Shown: one piece after another, positions 26,797 to 34,844 of the stretch | How positions within the stretch are numbered: position 1 is the first letter of the stretch | Layout of the letters: every line of letters starts with the position of its first letter | Source of the DNA: Pseudomonadota bacterium | GTDB lineage: Bacteria > Pseudomonadota > Alphaproteobacteria > Rhizobiales > Aestuariivirgaceae | Direction: 5' to 3' | Assembly: GCA_963205315.1 (NCBI GenBank) | Contig: CAUJIO010000048.1 | Location: forward strand, 1 to 45,150 | DNA length: 45,150 nt | Program-made: the position numbers and the translations under genes | The notes under the pieces: model-generated | What the model saw: only the letters and a program-made list of their open reading frames with translations | Told to the model about the DNA's origin: nothing | Database searches by the model: none

Positions 26797-27261
26797 CTAG
26801 TCCTCCTGCCCGGTTGCTTCGTTGAAGCGGCTGAGATGCAGGGGCGTGCCCTGCGGGATTGTGGCGTCGGCAGGCACGACCGCCCCTGAGCACACCACGG
26901 CCAGGGACGTCGACATGATCTTGGCCGAACCCTGTTTGATCGGTCCGGGTGTCGCCCAGACGTAGTCTTCGAACGCCAGTGTCTGGTGTGAACTAAAGCT
27001 ACGGGTGATGTTGCTCTCCACCACCAGGCTCATGTCGGCCACCACCAAGCCGGTTCCATTGTAGAGGAGGACGCGCAACTTGGTGTCCGTCTTGCCGTAA
27101 TTGGTGCAGTGAAACACCGTGGCCGTTCCGGCATTCGGGTTGCCGCCGTCATCCAGCACTCCGGATGCCCGGTAGATGACGGCGGGATCGGCGGCATTGC
27201 AGATCGAACCTGCAAAGCAGATTGCAGCCGCCGCAAAGAGGGTGAGTCGAAAAGTGGACAT
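26797..27261 (-). CDS. Small secreted protein, paralogue 1 of a tandem pair
   Basis: The 154-residue protein has a signal peptide (RLTLFAAAAICFAGSICNA, cleavage near residue 23). The mature domain has AVIYRASGVLDDGG, VFHCTNYGKTDTKLRVLLYN, IKQGSAKIMSTSLAVVCSG and the C-terminal HLSRFNEATGQED. It is similar in length and motif order to the gene directly downstream, with which it forms a two-gene operon. It most likely resides in the periplasm or outside the cell. ATG 27261 is preceded by GGAG at nine bases. I do not recognise a named family. Its location between pabB and pabA on the opposite strand suggests insertion into the folate cluster. Confidence 0.78.
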   Translation of the reverse strand: MSTFRLTLFAAAAICFAGSICNAADPAVIYRASGVLDDGGNPNAGTATVFHCTNYGKTDTKLRVLLYNGTGLVVADMSLVVESNITRSFSSHQTLAFEDYVWATPGPIKQGSAKIMSTSLAVVCSGAVVPADATIPQGTPLHLSRFNEATGQED

Positions 27262-27305
27262 AGGCTAATCTCCGCGAGACCCAGGGTGCCCCCTCCAGGT
27301 GACGC

Positions 27306-27352
27306 GAACGGACGTTCACCAAGGGTGAAAATTCGTTCCGGCGGAATTATAT
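27306..27352 (-). promoter_or_regulatory. Candidate promoter and palindromes for the secreted pair
   Basis: On the minus strand a TATAAT (27347-27352) lies about 86 bases before ATG 27261. Three small palindromes follow: TTCCG-G-CGGAA (27336-27346), TTCACC-AAG-GGTGAA (27315-27329) and GAACG-GA-CGTTC (27306-27317). No good -35 box is seen at the usual spacing, so an activator-dependent promoter is possible. Confidence 0.35.
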
Positions 27353-27453
27353 TTGCACACAAAACCCGAAAGTTCTAGCGATCAACCTGTCACGTTCATT
27401 TGCGATCCACCTCGAGGCTGCGGCAAATCCCCGGCCATTTCCGGCAGGACTCC

Positions 27454-28014
27454 ATGATCCTCATCGTCGATAACTACGACAGCTTCGTGCACAACGTCGC
27501 GCGCTACTTCGAAGAGCTTGGAGAGCCCACCCGCGTCGTGCGCAACGATGCCGTCACGCGCAGCGATCTGAAGGCAAAGGCCATCGTCATTTCGCCCGGT
27601 CCCTGCACCCCGCACGAGGCGGGACAGTCGATGGAAATCATGCGCGAATTCTCGGGCCAGCTTCCCATCCTCGGCATCTGCCTCGGCCATCAGGTGATGG
27701 GCGAAGTCTTCGGCGGGCTCGTGAAGCGCGCCAGGCGCCCCATGCATGGCGATAGCTCCGAGATCAATCATGATGGCAAGCAACTCTTCGAAGGATTGCC
27801 GCAGCGCTTCAGTGCCGGCCGCTATCACTCCCTCATCGTCGATCTCGATGGCCGCGACACGCCACTCGAAATCACCGCCCGCAGCGATGAAGGCGAGATC
27901 ATGGGCCTTCGCCACAAATCCCACCCAACCTTCGGCCTACAGTTCCACCCCGAATCGATCCTCACCGAAGGGGGCTATGACATGCTGCGCAATTTCCTGA
28001 TGACCACGCGATGA
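27454..28014 (+). CDS. pabA: Aminodeoxychorismate/anthranilate synthase glutamine amidotransferase
   Basis: The 186-residue class I amidotransferase releases ammonia from glutamine for PabB. It starts MILIVDNYDSFVHNVARYFE. The nucleophile is Cys76 in GICLGHQ, and the catalytic His165 and Glu167 are in FHPES. The oxyanion segment is ISPGPCTPHEAG. PabA and TrpG are hard to tell apart by sequence; the coupling to pabC and nearness to pabB favour folate, though it may serve both. ATG 27454 follows GGCAGGA. Its stop overlaps the pabC start (ATGA). Confidence 0.93.
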   Translation: MILIVDNYDSFVHNVARYFEELGEPTRVVRNDAVTRSDLKAKAIVISPGPCTPHEAGQSMEIMREFSGQLPILGICLGHQVMGEVFGGLVKRARRPMHGDSSEINHDGKQLFEGLPQRFSAGRYHSLIVDLDGRDTPLEITARSDEGEIMGLRHKSHPTFGLQFHPESILTEGGYDMLRNFLMTTR

Positions 28015-28883
28015 ATCGCGTCTGGTTCAATGGCGCCATCCTCGACGGCCCCTTGGCCCTCGATGCCGGGGATCGCGGGCTGCTGCTGGGCGACGGCATC
28101 TTCGAGACCGTGCTGGTGCTCAACCGCACGCCGCTGTGGGGCAACATGCATCTGGCCCGCATGGAAAGCAGTGCGCGGGAGCTGGGCCTCGGATTCCAGC
28201 GCGCCGAAATCGACGATGCGATTTCCGCCATTCTCGATGGCATCGACGAGAGCCACCATGTCCTGCGCATCACCTTGACGCGCGGCAGCGCCGCGCGCGG
28301 CCTTGGTGCCAATGGCGGATCGCCGACTCTGCTGCTGAGCCTCGATCCCTTCGATCCGGCTCTGATGTTCCAGAAGGCAACCTTGGTGACCTCAGCGGTG
28401 CGCCGCAATCCGCACAGTGTTGCCAGCCGCCTCAAGACCACCTCCTACATCGACAACATCGCCGCTGCCCGAGAGGCCTCCGCGCGCGGCGCCGATGACG
28501 CCCTGATGCTGAATATCGATGGCAATGCCGCCTGCTCCACCATCGCCAACCTCTTCGTTCTGAAAGACGGCCGCCTGATCACCCCGGCCCGCGATCAGGC
28601 CATCTTGACCGGTGTCATGCGCCAGGTCCTCATTGCCGCCGCCGCCCACATCGGCATCGTCACCGAGGAACGTGCCGTGAAGCCAGCCGAGCTTCTGGCC
28701 GCCGATGCCGTCTGTCTCACCAACAGCTTGCGCTTCATCCGCCCGGTCACCGCCCTCGACCAGCAGCCCCTCTCCGCATTTGACCTTTCAAACCTCATGG
28801 CGGCCCTGTCCGATGCCGCCCGGTTGCAATGCGGCCGTGACCCTCGCGCATCGGACGAGCAAGTGGCATCGCTTGCGAAGTGA
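28011..28883 (+). CDS. pabC: Aminodeoxychorismate lyase-like class IV aminotransferase
   Basis: The 290-residue PLP enzyme of fold type IV releases p-aminobenzoate and pyruvate from aminodeoxychorismate. It shows RGLLLGDGIFETVLV near the N-terminus, the PLP-binding Lys142 in SRLKTTSYIDN, ALMLNIDGNAACSTIANLFV and GVMRQVLIAAA. Branched-chain aminotransferases and D-amino-acid transaminases share these motifs; linkage to pabA argues for the lyase. The last 13 codons or so (from about 28846) come from a structured repeat element also found at 26230, so the C-terminal end RASDEQVASLAK is probably not ancestral. Confidence 0.88.
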   Translation: MNRVWFNGAILDGPLALDAGDRGLLLGDGIFETVLVLNRTPLWGNMHLARMESSARELGLGFQRAEIDDAISAILDGIDESHHVLRITLTRGSAARGLGANGGSPTLLLSLDPFDPALMFQKATLVTSAVRRNPHSVASRLKTTSYIDNIAAAREASARGADDALMLNIDGNAACSTIANLFVLKDGRLITPARDQAILTGVMRQVLIAAAAHIGIVTEERAVKPAELLAADAVCLTNSLRFIRPVTALDQQPLSAFDLSNLMAALSDAARLQCGRDPRASDEQVASLAK

Positions 28884-28943
28884 AAGATGCGCCAGATTTT
28901 GAGTGTCAGAGAAGTCGACGGTCAATTGACCCTCGATTGCTCT
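28846..28943. repeat. Structured repeat element, copy B, overlapping the pabC 3' end
   Basis: It is homologous to 26230-26331. The first hairpin, GCAAGTG-GCAT-CGCTTGC, keeps its pairing through a G-T wobble where copy A has A-T. The second part keeps a palindrome (GGTCAATTGACC versus GGCGCTCAATTGAGCGCC) inside an outer stem (CAGAG / CTCTG). Structure is conserved better than sequence. Confidence 0.7.
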
Positions 28944-29004
28944 GAGGTTGATTTGGAGACGGCCTGGGGTTAAGCCACGCCGCACAGCAACAGGAGCGAG
29001 CCCC

Positions 29005-29655
29005 ATGAAATTCTTTGTCGACACCGCCGAAGTGAAGGACATCAGGGAGCTGGCCGATCTGGGCCTGCTCGACGGCGTCACCACCAACCCGTCGCTCGTC
29101 GCCAAGGCCGGCCGCGACTTCAAGGAAGTCATCGCCGAGATCTGTGCGATTGTCGAAGGCCCGGTCTCGGCCGAGGTCGTATCGCTCGACTACGCCGGCA
29201 TGATCCGCGAAGCGGCGGATCTCAAGAAGATCGCTAGCAACGTCACTATCAAGGTGCCCCTCACGCTCGACGGCCTCAAGGCCTGCAAGACGCTGTCATC
29301 CGAAGGCACCATGGTCAATGTCACCCTGTGCTTCTCGGCCAATCAGGCGCTGTTGGCGGCCAAGGCTGGGGCCACGTTCATCTCGCCCTTCCTCGGCCGC
29401 CTCGACGACATTCACATGGATGGAACCGAACTGATCTCCGAGATCCGCCAGATCTATGACAATTACGCCTTCGACACCGAGATCCTCGCGGCTTCGATTC
29501 GCACGCCCCTGCATGTGAAGCAGGTGGCCCTGATCGGCGCTGACGTCGCCACCTGCCCGCCCGCCGTCATCAAGAGCCTGGTCAAGCATCCGTTGACCGA
29601 CAAGGGCATCGAGCAGTTCATGGCTGACTGGAAGAAGACCGGCCAAACGCTGTGA
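29005..29655 (+). CDS. tal: Transaldolase / fructose-6-phosphate aldolase-like
   Basis: The 216-residue protein is of the short transaldolase type (TalC/Fsa size, not the ~320-residue TalB). It opens [20 protein letters not shown], with Asp6, then [13 protein letters not shown]. The Schiff-base Lys83 is in [29 protein letters not shown] and SPFLGRLDD follow. It transfers dihydroxyacetone units in the non-oxidative pentose phosphate pathway. CAGGAGCG precedes ATG 29005. Its stop overlaps the next start (GTGA), and an intrinsic-terminator-like hairpin lies just inside that next gene. Confidence 0.94.
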   Translation: MKFFVDTAEVKDIRELADLGLLDGVTTNPSLVAKAGRDFKEVIAEICAIVEGPVSAEVVSLDYAGMIREAADLKKIASNVTIKVPLTLDGLKACKTLSSEGTMVNVTLCFSANQALLAAKAGATFISPFLGRLDDIHMDGTELISEIRQIYDNYAFDTEILAASIRTPLHVKQVALIGADVATCPPAVIKSLVKHPLTDKGIEQFMADWKKTGQTL

Positions 29656-29951
29656 TCCTCGAACACGCCATCCTGAATGTGAGGCCGGGTGAAAGCCCGG
29701 CCTTTCTTTTGGCGCTTGAAAAAGCCCTGCCGCTGATCAGCGCCACGCCGGGCTTCATCCGCCTCGAGGTCAAGCCCTGCCTCGAGATCCCTGAACGCTA
29801 CCTGCTGCTGGTCGAATGGCAGACACTCGAAGCCCACACCCACGGCTTCCGCGGCTCCGACCGCTACCAGCAATGGCGCGCACTCTTGCACCATTTCTAC
29901 GACCCGTTCCCTGTGGTCGAGCACTATGGCGATACCATCGTCTCCGGTTAG
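29652..29951 (+). CDS. Antibiotic biosynthesis monooxygenase (ABM)-domain protein
   Basis: The 99-residue single ferredoxin-like domain has [20 protein letters not shown], then [36 protein letters not shown], and [16 protein letters not shown]. This is the common small ABM family, mostly of unknown physiological role (quinone or aldehyde oxidation in a few members). The start is GTG 29652, overlapping the transaldolase stop as GTGA. A terminator-like hairpin lies within codons 11-20. Despite that, the coding sequence is intact and has the full domain, so I regard it as real. Confidence 0.82.
   Translation: MILEHAILNVRPGESPAFLLALEKALPLISATPGFIRLEVKPCLEIPERYLLLVEWQTLEAHTHGFRGSDRYQQWRALLHHFYDPFPVVEHYGDTIVSG
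29683..29710 (+). terminator. Intrinsic-terminator-like hairpin inside the ABM gene
   Basis: GGCCGGG (29683-29689), loop TGAAAG, CCCGGCC (29696-29702), then TTTCTTTT. It starts 28 bases past the transaldolase stop, the usual place for a terminator, yet it is within the 5' part of the ABM reading frame. It would be melted by ribosomes translating ABM, which could couple transcription to translation (inference). Confidence 0.6.
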
Positions 29952-30045
29952 GCCGCTGTTGCCGCGCGGGAGATGACCCGGCTTCCTTCTTCCGCCTCGC
30001 GCGATGGGGACATTTCATCAACCATTCCGCTCTACCTTCCCTCTC

Positions 30046-30981
30046 ATGTCCGGTTTCGCCCTCACCTTCGCGCCCGATGCCGCCGCCGCAGCCCAAGCCT
30101 GGCTGACGGCGCTGAAATCCGAGCGCCGCGTGTCGGCCCTGACGCTTGAGGCTTACGCCCGCGATCTCGGCCAGTTTGCCGCCTTCTTGGCCGATCACTT
30201 GGGCGAACCCGCCGCCATCTCCGACCTTCAATCTCTCACCGCGTCTGATTTCCGCGCCTTCCTCGCCCGCCGCCGCAGCAACGGCGCCGAAAGCCGCACG
30301 CTCGCCCGCCAACTCTCCAGCCTGCGCTCCTTCTATCGCTATGCCGAGCGCAATCACCTGTTCCGCAACGCCGCCTTGTCGGCCATCCGCTCGCCCAAGC
30401 TGCCGCATGCGGTGCCCAAGCCTCTGTCGATCGCCGCCGCCGAGGCCGTCACCCGCGCCGATCAACTGGCCACGGACGCCACGCCGAAATGGGTGATGGC
30501 ACGCGATTGCGCCGTGATGACCCTTCTCTATGCCTGCGGCCTCCGCATCTCGGAGGCCCTGTCGCTGACCCCCGCTCAGGCCGAAGGGACCATTCTCACC
30601 GTGACCGGCAAGGGCAACAAGACCCGTATCGTGCCGCTTCTTCCCGCAGCACAGGCAGCCATTGCCCAATACCGCCAGCTCTGCCCCTTTGCGATTGCGC
30701 CCCATCAGCCGATGTTCCGTGGAATCAAGGGCGGCCCCCTCAATGCCCGCAACATCCAGCTTTTGGTCGAACGCCTGCGCGGCGCGCTGGGCCTGCCCGA
30801 GACTGCGACGCCTCACGCGCTCCGCCATTCCTTTGCCACGCATCTGTTGGGAAATGGCGCCGATCTCCGTGTCATCCAGGAACTCCTCGGTCATGCCAGC
30901 CTGTCGACGACGCAGGTCTATACTGAAGTGAACCGGGCACATCTGCTGGAACAATATCGCAAGGCCCACCCCCGCGCATGA
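30046..30981 (+). CDS. xerC: Tyrosine recombinase XerC
   Basis: The 311-residue site-specific recombinase resolves chromosome dimers at dif together with XerD. The N-terminal SAM-like core-binding domain spans about 10-110. The catalytic residues are all present: Arg157 (CGLRISE), Lys179 (GKGNKTR), His237 and Arg240 (HALRHSFATHLL), His263 (LGHASLSTTQ) and Tyr272 (VYTEV). ATG 30046 fits the family start better than the upstream in-frame ATG 30004. Length and motifs fit housekeeping XerC rather than a phage integrase, and no attachment repeats are seen nearby. The stop overlaps the next start (ATGA). Confidence 0.93.
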   Translation: MSGFALTFAPDAAAAAQAWLTALKSERRVSALTLEAYARDLGQFAAFLADHLGEPAAISDLQSLTASDFRAFLARRRSNGAESRTLARQLSSLRSFYRYAERNHLFRNAALSAIRSPKLPHAVPKPLSIAAAEAVTRADQLATDATPKWVMARDCAVMTLLYACGLRISEALSLTPAQAEGTILTVTGKGNKTRIVPLLPAAQAAIAQYRQLCPFAIAPHQPMFRGIKGGPLNARNIQLLVERLRGALGLPETATPHALRHSFATHLLGNGADLRVIQELLGHASLSTTQVYTEVNRAHLLEQYRKAHPRA

Positions 30982-31979
30982 CACGCCTTTTCGCCATTCT
31001 GTTCTGCATGTTCGTTGGCCTCGGCCCCGTCCGCGCCGAGACTGCACCCGCCTGTACCGGAATCGACCTGCTGGCAAAGCTCAAGACCGAACGCCCCGCC
31101 GACTACGCCGACGTGATGGCCAGCGCGAATGCCGTTCCCAATCATGAAGCGCTGTTCTGGAAGATCGAGCGCGAGGGGCTCCCCGACTCCCATCTCCTCG
31201 GCACCGCCCATGTCACAGACAGCCGCGTCACCACGCTCCGCCCTGACGTCGAAATGGCCCTTCTCACGTCTGATGACGTGGCCTTCGAACTGGAGGAGAT
31301 CGCCAGCCGCGAGCAGATGGCCCTCTCCTCACTGCGCCTCGCGCGATACATGGTCCTCCCCGGCGGGCAATCGCTGTGGGACCTTGTTCCGGATGATCAG
31401 GAAACCCTGATCCGTGACAATCCCAACCTCGCGCCCGGCACTGCGGGCAGCTTCTTCGGCTATCAGCCCTGGGTGGTCGCCACCGCCCTCAGCCTGCCGC
31501 TGTGCGAAACACTTCGCGTCAAGGATGGCGCCATGCCGCTCGACATGAAGCTGGCCTTTCTGGCGCAGGAAAAGGGCATCCCCATCCACGGCCTCGAAAC
31601 GCTGGAAGAACAGTTCACCGTCCTTTCCGGCATGCCGCTCGATCAGCAGGTCGATTATCTGATGGCCGTCGCACGAGGCGCGGCTCTTGTCCCCGACCAG
31701 TTTGAAACGCTCGTTAGTCTCTATCAGCAGCGCCGTGTCACCGCCTTGATGCCGCTCATGCTGAAGATCCAGCCGATGCGGGACAATGAAAAGAAGATCC
31801 TCGAATATGTCGAGCGCGACCTGATCGTGAAGCGCAATCACAGGATGGCCGAGCGCGCCTTGCCGCTGTTGCAGAAGGGCAATCTCTTCATTGCAGTGGG
31901 CGCATTGCACCTATCGGGCAAGGAAGGCCTGGTGGAACTCCTGCGCGCGGCGGGCTACAAGGTGACGGCCATTCACTGA
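30978..31979 (+). CDS. TraB/GumN family protein, exported
   Basis: The 333-residue protein has a signal peptide (MTRLFAILFCMFVGLGPVRA) and the TraB/GumN signature. HLLGTAHVTDSRVTTL carries the first conserved GTxH. GLETLEEQFTVLSGMPLDQQ has the conserved Glu, RNHRMAERALPLL is the conserved Arg-Asn region, and FIAVGALHLSGKEGLVELLR with AAGYKV is the second GxxH. The family, related to Tiki-type metalloproteases, likely uses these His/Glu residues to bind metal; bacterial members are poorly characterised. It is translationally coupled to xerC, but a functional link is not obvious. Confidence 0.85.
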   Translation: MTRLFAILFCMFVGLGPVRAETAPACTGIDLLAKLKTERPADYADVMASANAVPNHEALFWKIEREGLPDSHLLGTAHVTDSRVTTLRPDVEMALLTSDDVAFELEEIASREQMALSSLRLARYMVLPGGQSLWDLVPDDQETLIRDNPNLAPGTAGSFFGYQPWVVATALSLPLCETLRVKDGAMPLDMKLAFLAQEKGIPIHGLETLEEQFTVLSGMPLDQQVDYLMAVARGAALVPDQFETLVSLYQQRRVTALMPLMLKIQPMRDNEKKILEYVERDLIVKRNHRMAERALPLLQKGNLFIAVGALHLSGKEGLVELLRAAGYKVTAIH

Positions 31980-31991
31980 AAGCTTGTTTCC

Positions 31992-33320
31992 GTGCCCGTC
32001 ATCGATCTCGTCACGCCTGATTCAACCCTGCCCCAGCGCGCCTCCGTCTGCATCATCGGCGGTGGTGTCGCCGGCATCTCGACAGCCCTCGAACTCGCCG
32101 AGCGCGGGCTCGATGTCGTGGTGCTCGAAAAGGGCCAGATCGCCGCCGAGCAGTCGAGCCGCAATTGGGGCTGGTGCCGGCAAATGGGACGCGACCCGCG
32201 TGAAATCCCGCTGGTCCGCGTTGCCCTCGACGCGTGGGATGGCATGAACGCCCGCATCGGCGGCGAAACCGGTTTTACCCGTTGCGGTATCCTCTATCTG
32301 TGCGAGACCGCGCAGGAACTCGCCACCCGCACGAAGTGGTTCGAGGAAAATGCCAAACCCTTTGGCCTGTCCACACGCATGATCGGCGCCGCCGAGGCCA
32401 ATGCCCTGCAGCCCGGCAGCACGAAACCGTGGAAGGGCGCACTCTACACGCCCGACGATGCCCGCGCCGAACCCTTCATCGCCGTTCCGGCCATGGCCCG
32501 CGGCGTGCAGAAGAAAGGCGGCAGGATTTTCACCAACTGCGCCGTGCGTGGCCTCGAAACCTCCGGCGGCCACATCTCGGCCGTCGTCACTGAAAGGGGC
32601 ACCATCGCCTGTGATACCGTCGTGCTGGCCGGCGGTGCCTGGTCGCGGCGCTTCCTGCACAATCTGGGCATTCCGCTGCCACAGCTCACCGTCGTCAATT
32701 CGGTGATGCGCACCGCCCCTCTCGACATCGGCCTCACCCGCACCTGTTCGGGCGGTCACTTCACCTTCCGCAAACGCATGGACGGGGGCTTCACCGTTTC
32801 CCACAATCATTTCTCGGTGGCGGATATCGTTCCGGACTCCTTCCGTCTCTTCCGCGAATTCCTGCCGGCCCTCTTGCTCGACTGGAAAGGCCTGCGCCTG
32901 CGGCTGGGCAAGCGTTTTCTGGATGAGGCGCGGTTGAAGCGCACATGGGCGCTGGACGAGGTCTCGCCTTTCGAGCAGGTCCGCATCCTCGATCCCGAAC
33001 CGGTGCAGGACATCCTCGACGGCGCAGCAAAATCGCTCACCGACTATTACCCTGCCTTCAAGCCGATGCAAATCGCCGAGCGCTGGGCGGGTTGCATTGA
33101 TGCCATGCCCGATGCCGTGCCGGTGATCGCCAGGCTCGATCAACTCTCCGGGCTCCACCTGTGCACCGGCTTCTCCGGTCACGGTTTCGGCCTCGGGCCA
33201 GGTGCGGGCAAGCTGATGGCGGAGATCGTCACCGGTGAGAAACCCTGTGTCGATCCCGCGCCCTTCCGTTACACCCGCTTTTTCGATGGCTCGAACCCGA
33301 GGCCGACGACCGGCCTATAG
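31992..33320 (+). CDS. FAD-dependent oxidoreductase, DAO family
   Basis: The 442-residue flavoenzyme has an ADP-binding Rossmann motif, VCIIGGGVAGISTALELAER then GLDVVVLEKGQIAAEQSSRN, at about residues 19-58. SRNWGWCRQMGRD follows, as in amine or glycine/sarcosine-oxidase-like members, and a C-terminal CTGFSGHGFGLGPGAGKLMA completes the FAD site. It would oxidise an amino acid or amine; the substrate cannot be deduced. The start is GTG 31992. It is encoded 12 bases after the TraB-like gene. The 3' end overlaps the convergent RTX gene by six bases. Confidence 0.87.
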   Translation: MPVIDLVTPDSTLPQRASVCIIGGGVAGISTALELAERGLDVVVLEKGQIAAEQSSRNWGWCRQMGRDPREIPLVRVALDAWDGMNARIGGETGFTRCGILYLCETAQELATRTKWFEENAKPFGLSTRMIGAAEANALQPGSTKPWKGALYTPDDARAEPFIAVPAMARGVQKKGGRIFTNCAVRGLETSGGHISAVVTERGTIACDTVVLAGGAWSRRFLHNLGIPLPQLTVVNSVMRTAPLDIGLTRTCSGGHFTFRKRMDGGFTVSHNHFSVADIVPDSFRLFREFLPALLLDWKGLRLRLGKRFLDEARLKRTWALDEVSPFEQVRILDPEPVQDILDGAAKSLTDYYPAFKPMQIAERWAGCIDAMPDAVPVIARLDQLSGLHLCTGFSGHGFGLGPGAGKLMAEIVTGEKPCVDPAPFRYTRFFDGSNPRPTTGL

Positions 33321-34727
33321 GATGAAGTCGGCGGCATTAATGGTGCTGGCATCGAAATTCGCCAGCACGATCGCCATCTCGCCGCCGCCCGCGCCCGAGG
33401 TATTGACGATGACGACGGCATTGTCACCCTGCTGAACCACGCGGACCTGCCCCTCGGCCGAGAAGCCGGCACTGCCGATGAAGGTGAAGCTCTGGTTGCC
33501 CGCCACGGACTGCACGGCATCGATCGCCGACAGGTCGATCCGGTCGATGGTCGCCGTACCGAAATTCGACACCATGAAATCGGTGACCGTATCGCGCGTC
33601 GCACCACTGCCGGAATCGGAGAGGTCATCGTAGAGGAACGTGTCGGATCCTTGCCCGCCCGTCATCACGTCGACATGGGCGCCGCCGTCGATGATGTCGT
33701 TGCCGGAACCGCCGTCGATCGTGTCATGGCCGCTGCCGCCCTGAATGTCGTCGTTGCCGGCGTCGCCGTAGAGCTTGTCTCCACCCACTGTCGACAGGGC
33801 ATGCCCGAGGTAGTTGATACTGATGACATCGCTGCCCTCTTCGCGGATGATGTCATTGCCGTCGCCGCCATGAACGCTGTCCGTGCCATTGCCGGTGCGC
33901 AGCGTATCGGCCCCGCCGCCACCGTTGACGCTGTCATTGCCGCGGCCATCGCGGATGCTGTCGTCACCATCCTCGCCCAGCAGATTGTCGTTGCCGTCAT
34001 CGCCGCTGATCACGTCATCGTCATCGCCACCCCACACGATATCGATGCCCGAACCGCCGCTGATGACATCGGCTCCCGTGCCGCCAAGCAGTGAATCATC
34101 GCCGCCGAGCGCCGAGATCAGATCGGTGCCGCCACCGCCCGATATCCAGTCGTCCTGATTGCCGCCTTCGATGACTTCAAATCCGCTGCTGCCGAAATAG
34201 TGCAGCTCCTCGAAGCCCGAGGCCAGCAGGCCGGAATTGGAGCCGCCCGCCAACAGCGAGAACTGCGAGATATGGCCATTGCCATTGTACAGGTACAGCG
34301 TGTCGTATCCATCCTCGCCACGGATCGCATCGCCATGGCTGGCGCTTTGCAGATACACCGTATCGTCACCGGTCCCGGCCCACACCGTGTCGCCATCTTC
34401 CATGCTGTCGTCATCCAGGCTGGCGCCGGTATGGATCACGTCGTCGCCTGAGCCGCCTTGCAACATGTCGTCGCCGCCGCCGCCGATCAACGTGTCGTTG
34501 CCGCTGTCGCCATAGAGCTTGTCGCCCCAGCCGAAGCTGACGATGTAGTCATCGCCTTGCTCGCCATAGACTTCAGTCGGCGCGAAGTAGTCGAAGTCGA
34601 AGCCGCCCAGGCCACCACTGTCGTCGACATGGATGATGTGGATCTGATCGTTGCCCTCACGCGCGTAGACGATCTCGCCGCCATCCGCGATGTAGCCATC
34701 ATTTCCAGAGGTAAGAATGGTTGCCAT
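33315..34727 (-). CDS. RTX (haemolysin-type calcium-binding repeat) protein
   Basis: The protein is 470 residues from ATG 34727 (GAGGG seven bases upstream; an ATG at 34793 also opens the frame but lacks homology). It opens MATILTSGNDGYI, like the small RTX protein at 4.9 kb. Several runs of GGxGxDxUx nonapeptides follow, including YGDSGNDTLIGGGGDDMLQG, GGDDSLLGGTGADVISGG, GDDGNDNLLGEDGDDSIRDG and the C-terminal GGSGNDIIDG. The end (TVTDFMVSNFGTATIDRIDL ... FIGSAGFSAEGQVRVVQQGD) resembles the C-terminal secretion region of serralysin-type proteins, but no protease motif (HExxH) is present. It is very acidic, has no signal peptide, and is a likely type I secretion cargo, though no exporter is beside it. 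Confidence 0.9.
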   Translation of the reverse strand: MATILTSGNDGYIADGGEIVYAREGNDQIHIIHVDDSGGLGGFDFDYFAPTEVYGEQGDDYIVSFGWGDKLYGDSGNDTLIGGGGDDMLQGGSGDDVIHTGASLDDDSMEDGDTVWAGTGDDTVYLQSASHGDAIRGEDGYDTLYLYNGNGHISQFSLLAGGSNSGLLASGFEELHYFGSSGFEVIEGGNQDDWISGGGGTDLISALGGDDSLLGGTGADVISGGSGIDIVWGGDDDDVISGDDGNDNLLGEDGDDSIRDGRGNDSVNGGGGADTLRTGNGTDSVHGGDGNDIIREEGSDVISINYLGHALSTVGGDKLYGDAGNDDIQGGSGHDTIDGGSGNDIIDGGAHVDVMTGGQGSDTFLYDDLSDSGSGATRDTVTDFMVSNFGTATIDRIDLSAIDAVQSVAGNQSFTFIGSAGFSAEGQVRVVQQGDNAVVIVNTSGAGGGEMAIVLANFDASTINAADFIL

Positions 34728-34773
34728 TGCCGTACCCTCATCAGGAGTGTTGATGACGGCAACATGCGGCAAG

Positions 34774-34801
34774 ACGGCTGAATGGAAATCCAATCAGCCG
34801 T
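34774..34801. repeat. Inverted repeat between response regulator and RTX gene
   Basis: ACGGCTGA (34774-34781) and TCAGCCGT (34794-34801) form an 8-base perfect stem with a 12-base loop in the 117-base gap. It lies downstream of the response regulator and upstream of the RTX start. No T run follows on the minus strand, so it may be a weak terminator or an operator. Confidence 0.45.
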
Positions 34802-34844
34802 TCAGAAACTGTTCACCAGAAATCAGGATTCCCGCGAGCGCGCG

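Noticed and set aside
30046-30981. Integrase of a mobile element
   Set aside because: Motifs and length fit housekeeping XerC, and no flanking direct repeats, tRNA target or phage genes are nearby.
33315-34727. DNA-level tandem repeat array or CRISPR
   Set aside because: The repetition comes from RTX nonapeptide codons, with no constant repeat or spacer length at the DNA level.
33315-34727. Serralysin-type secreted protease
   Set aside because: Only the RTX and C-terminal parts are present; there is no HExxH zinc motif.
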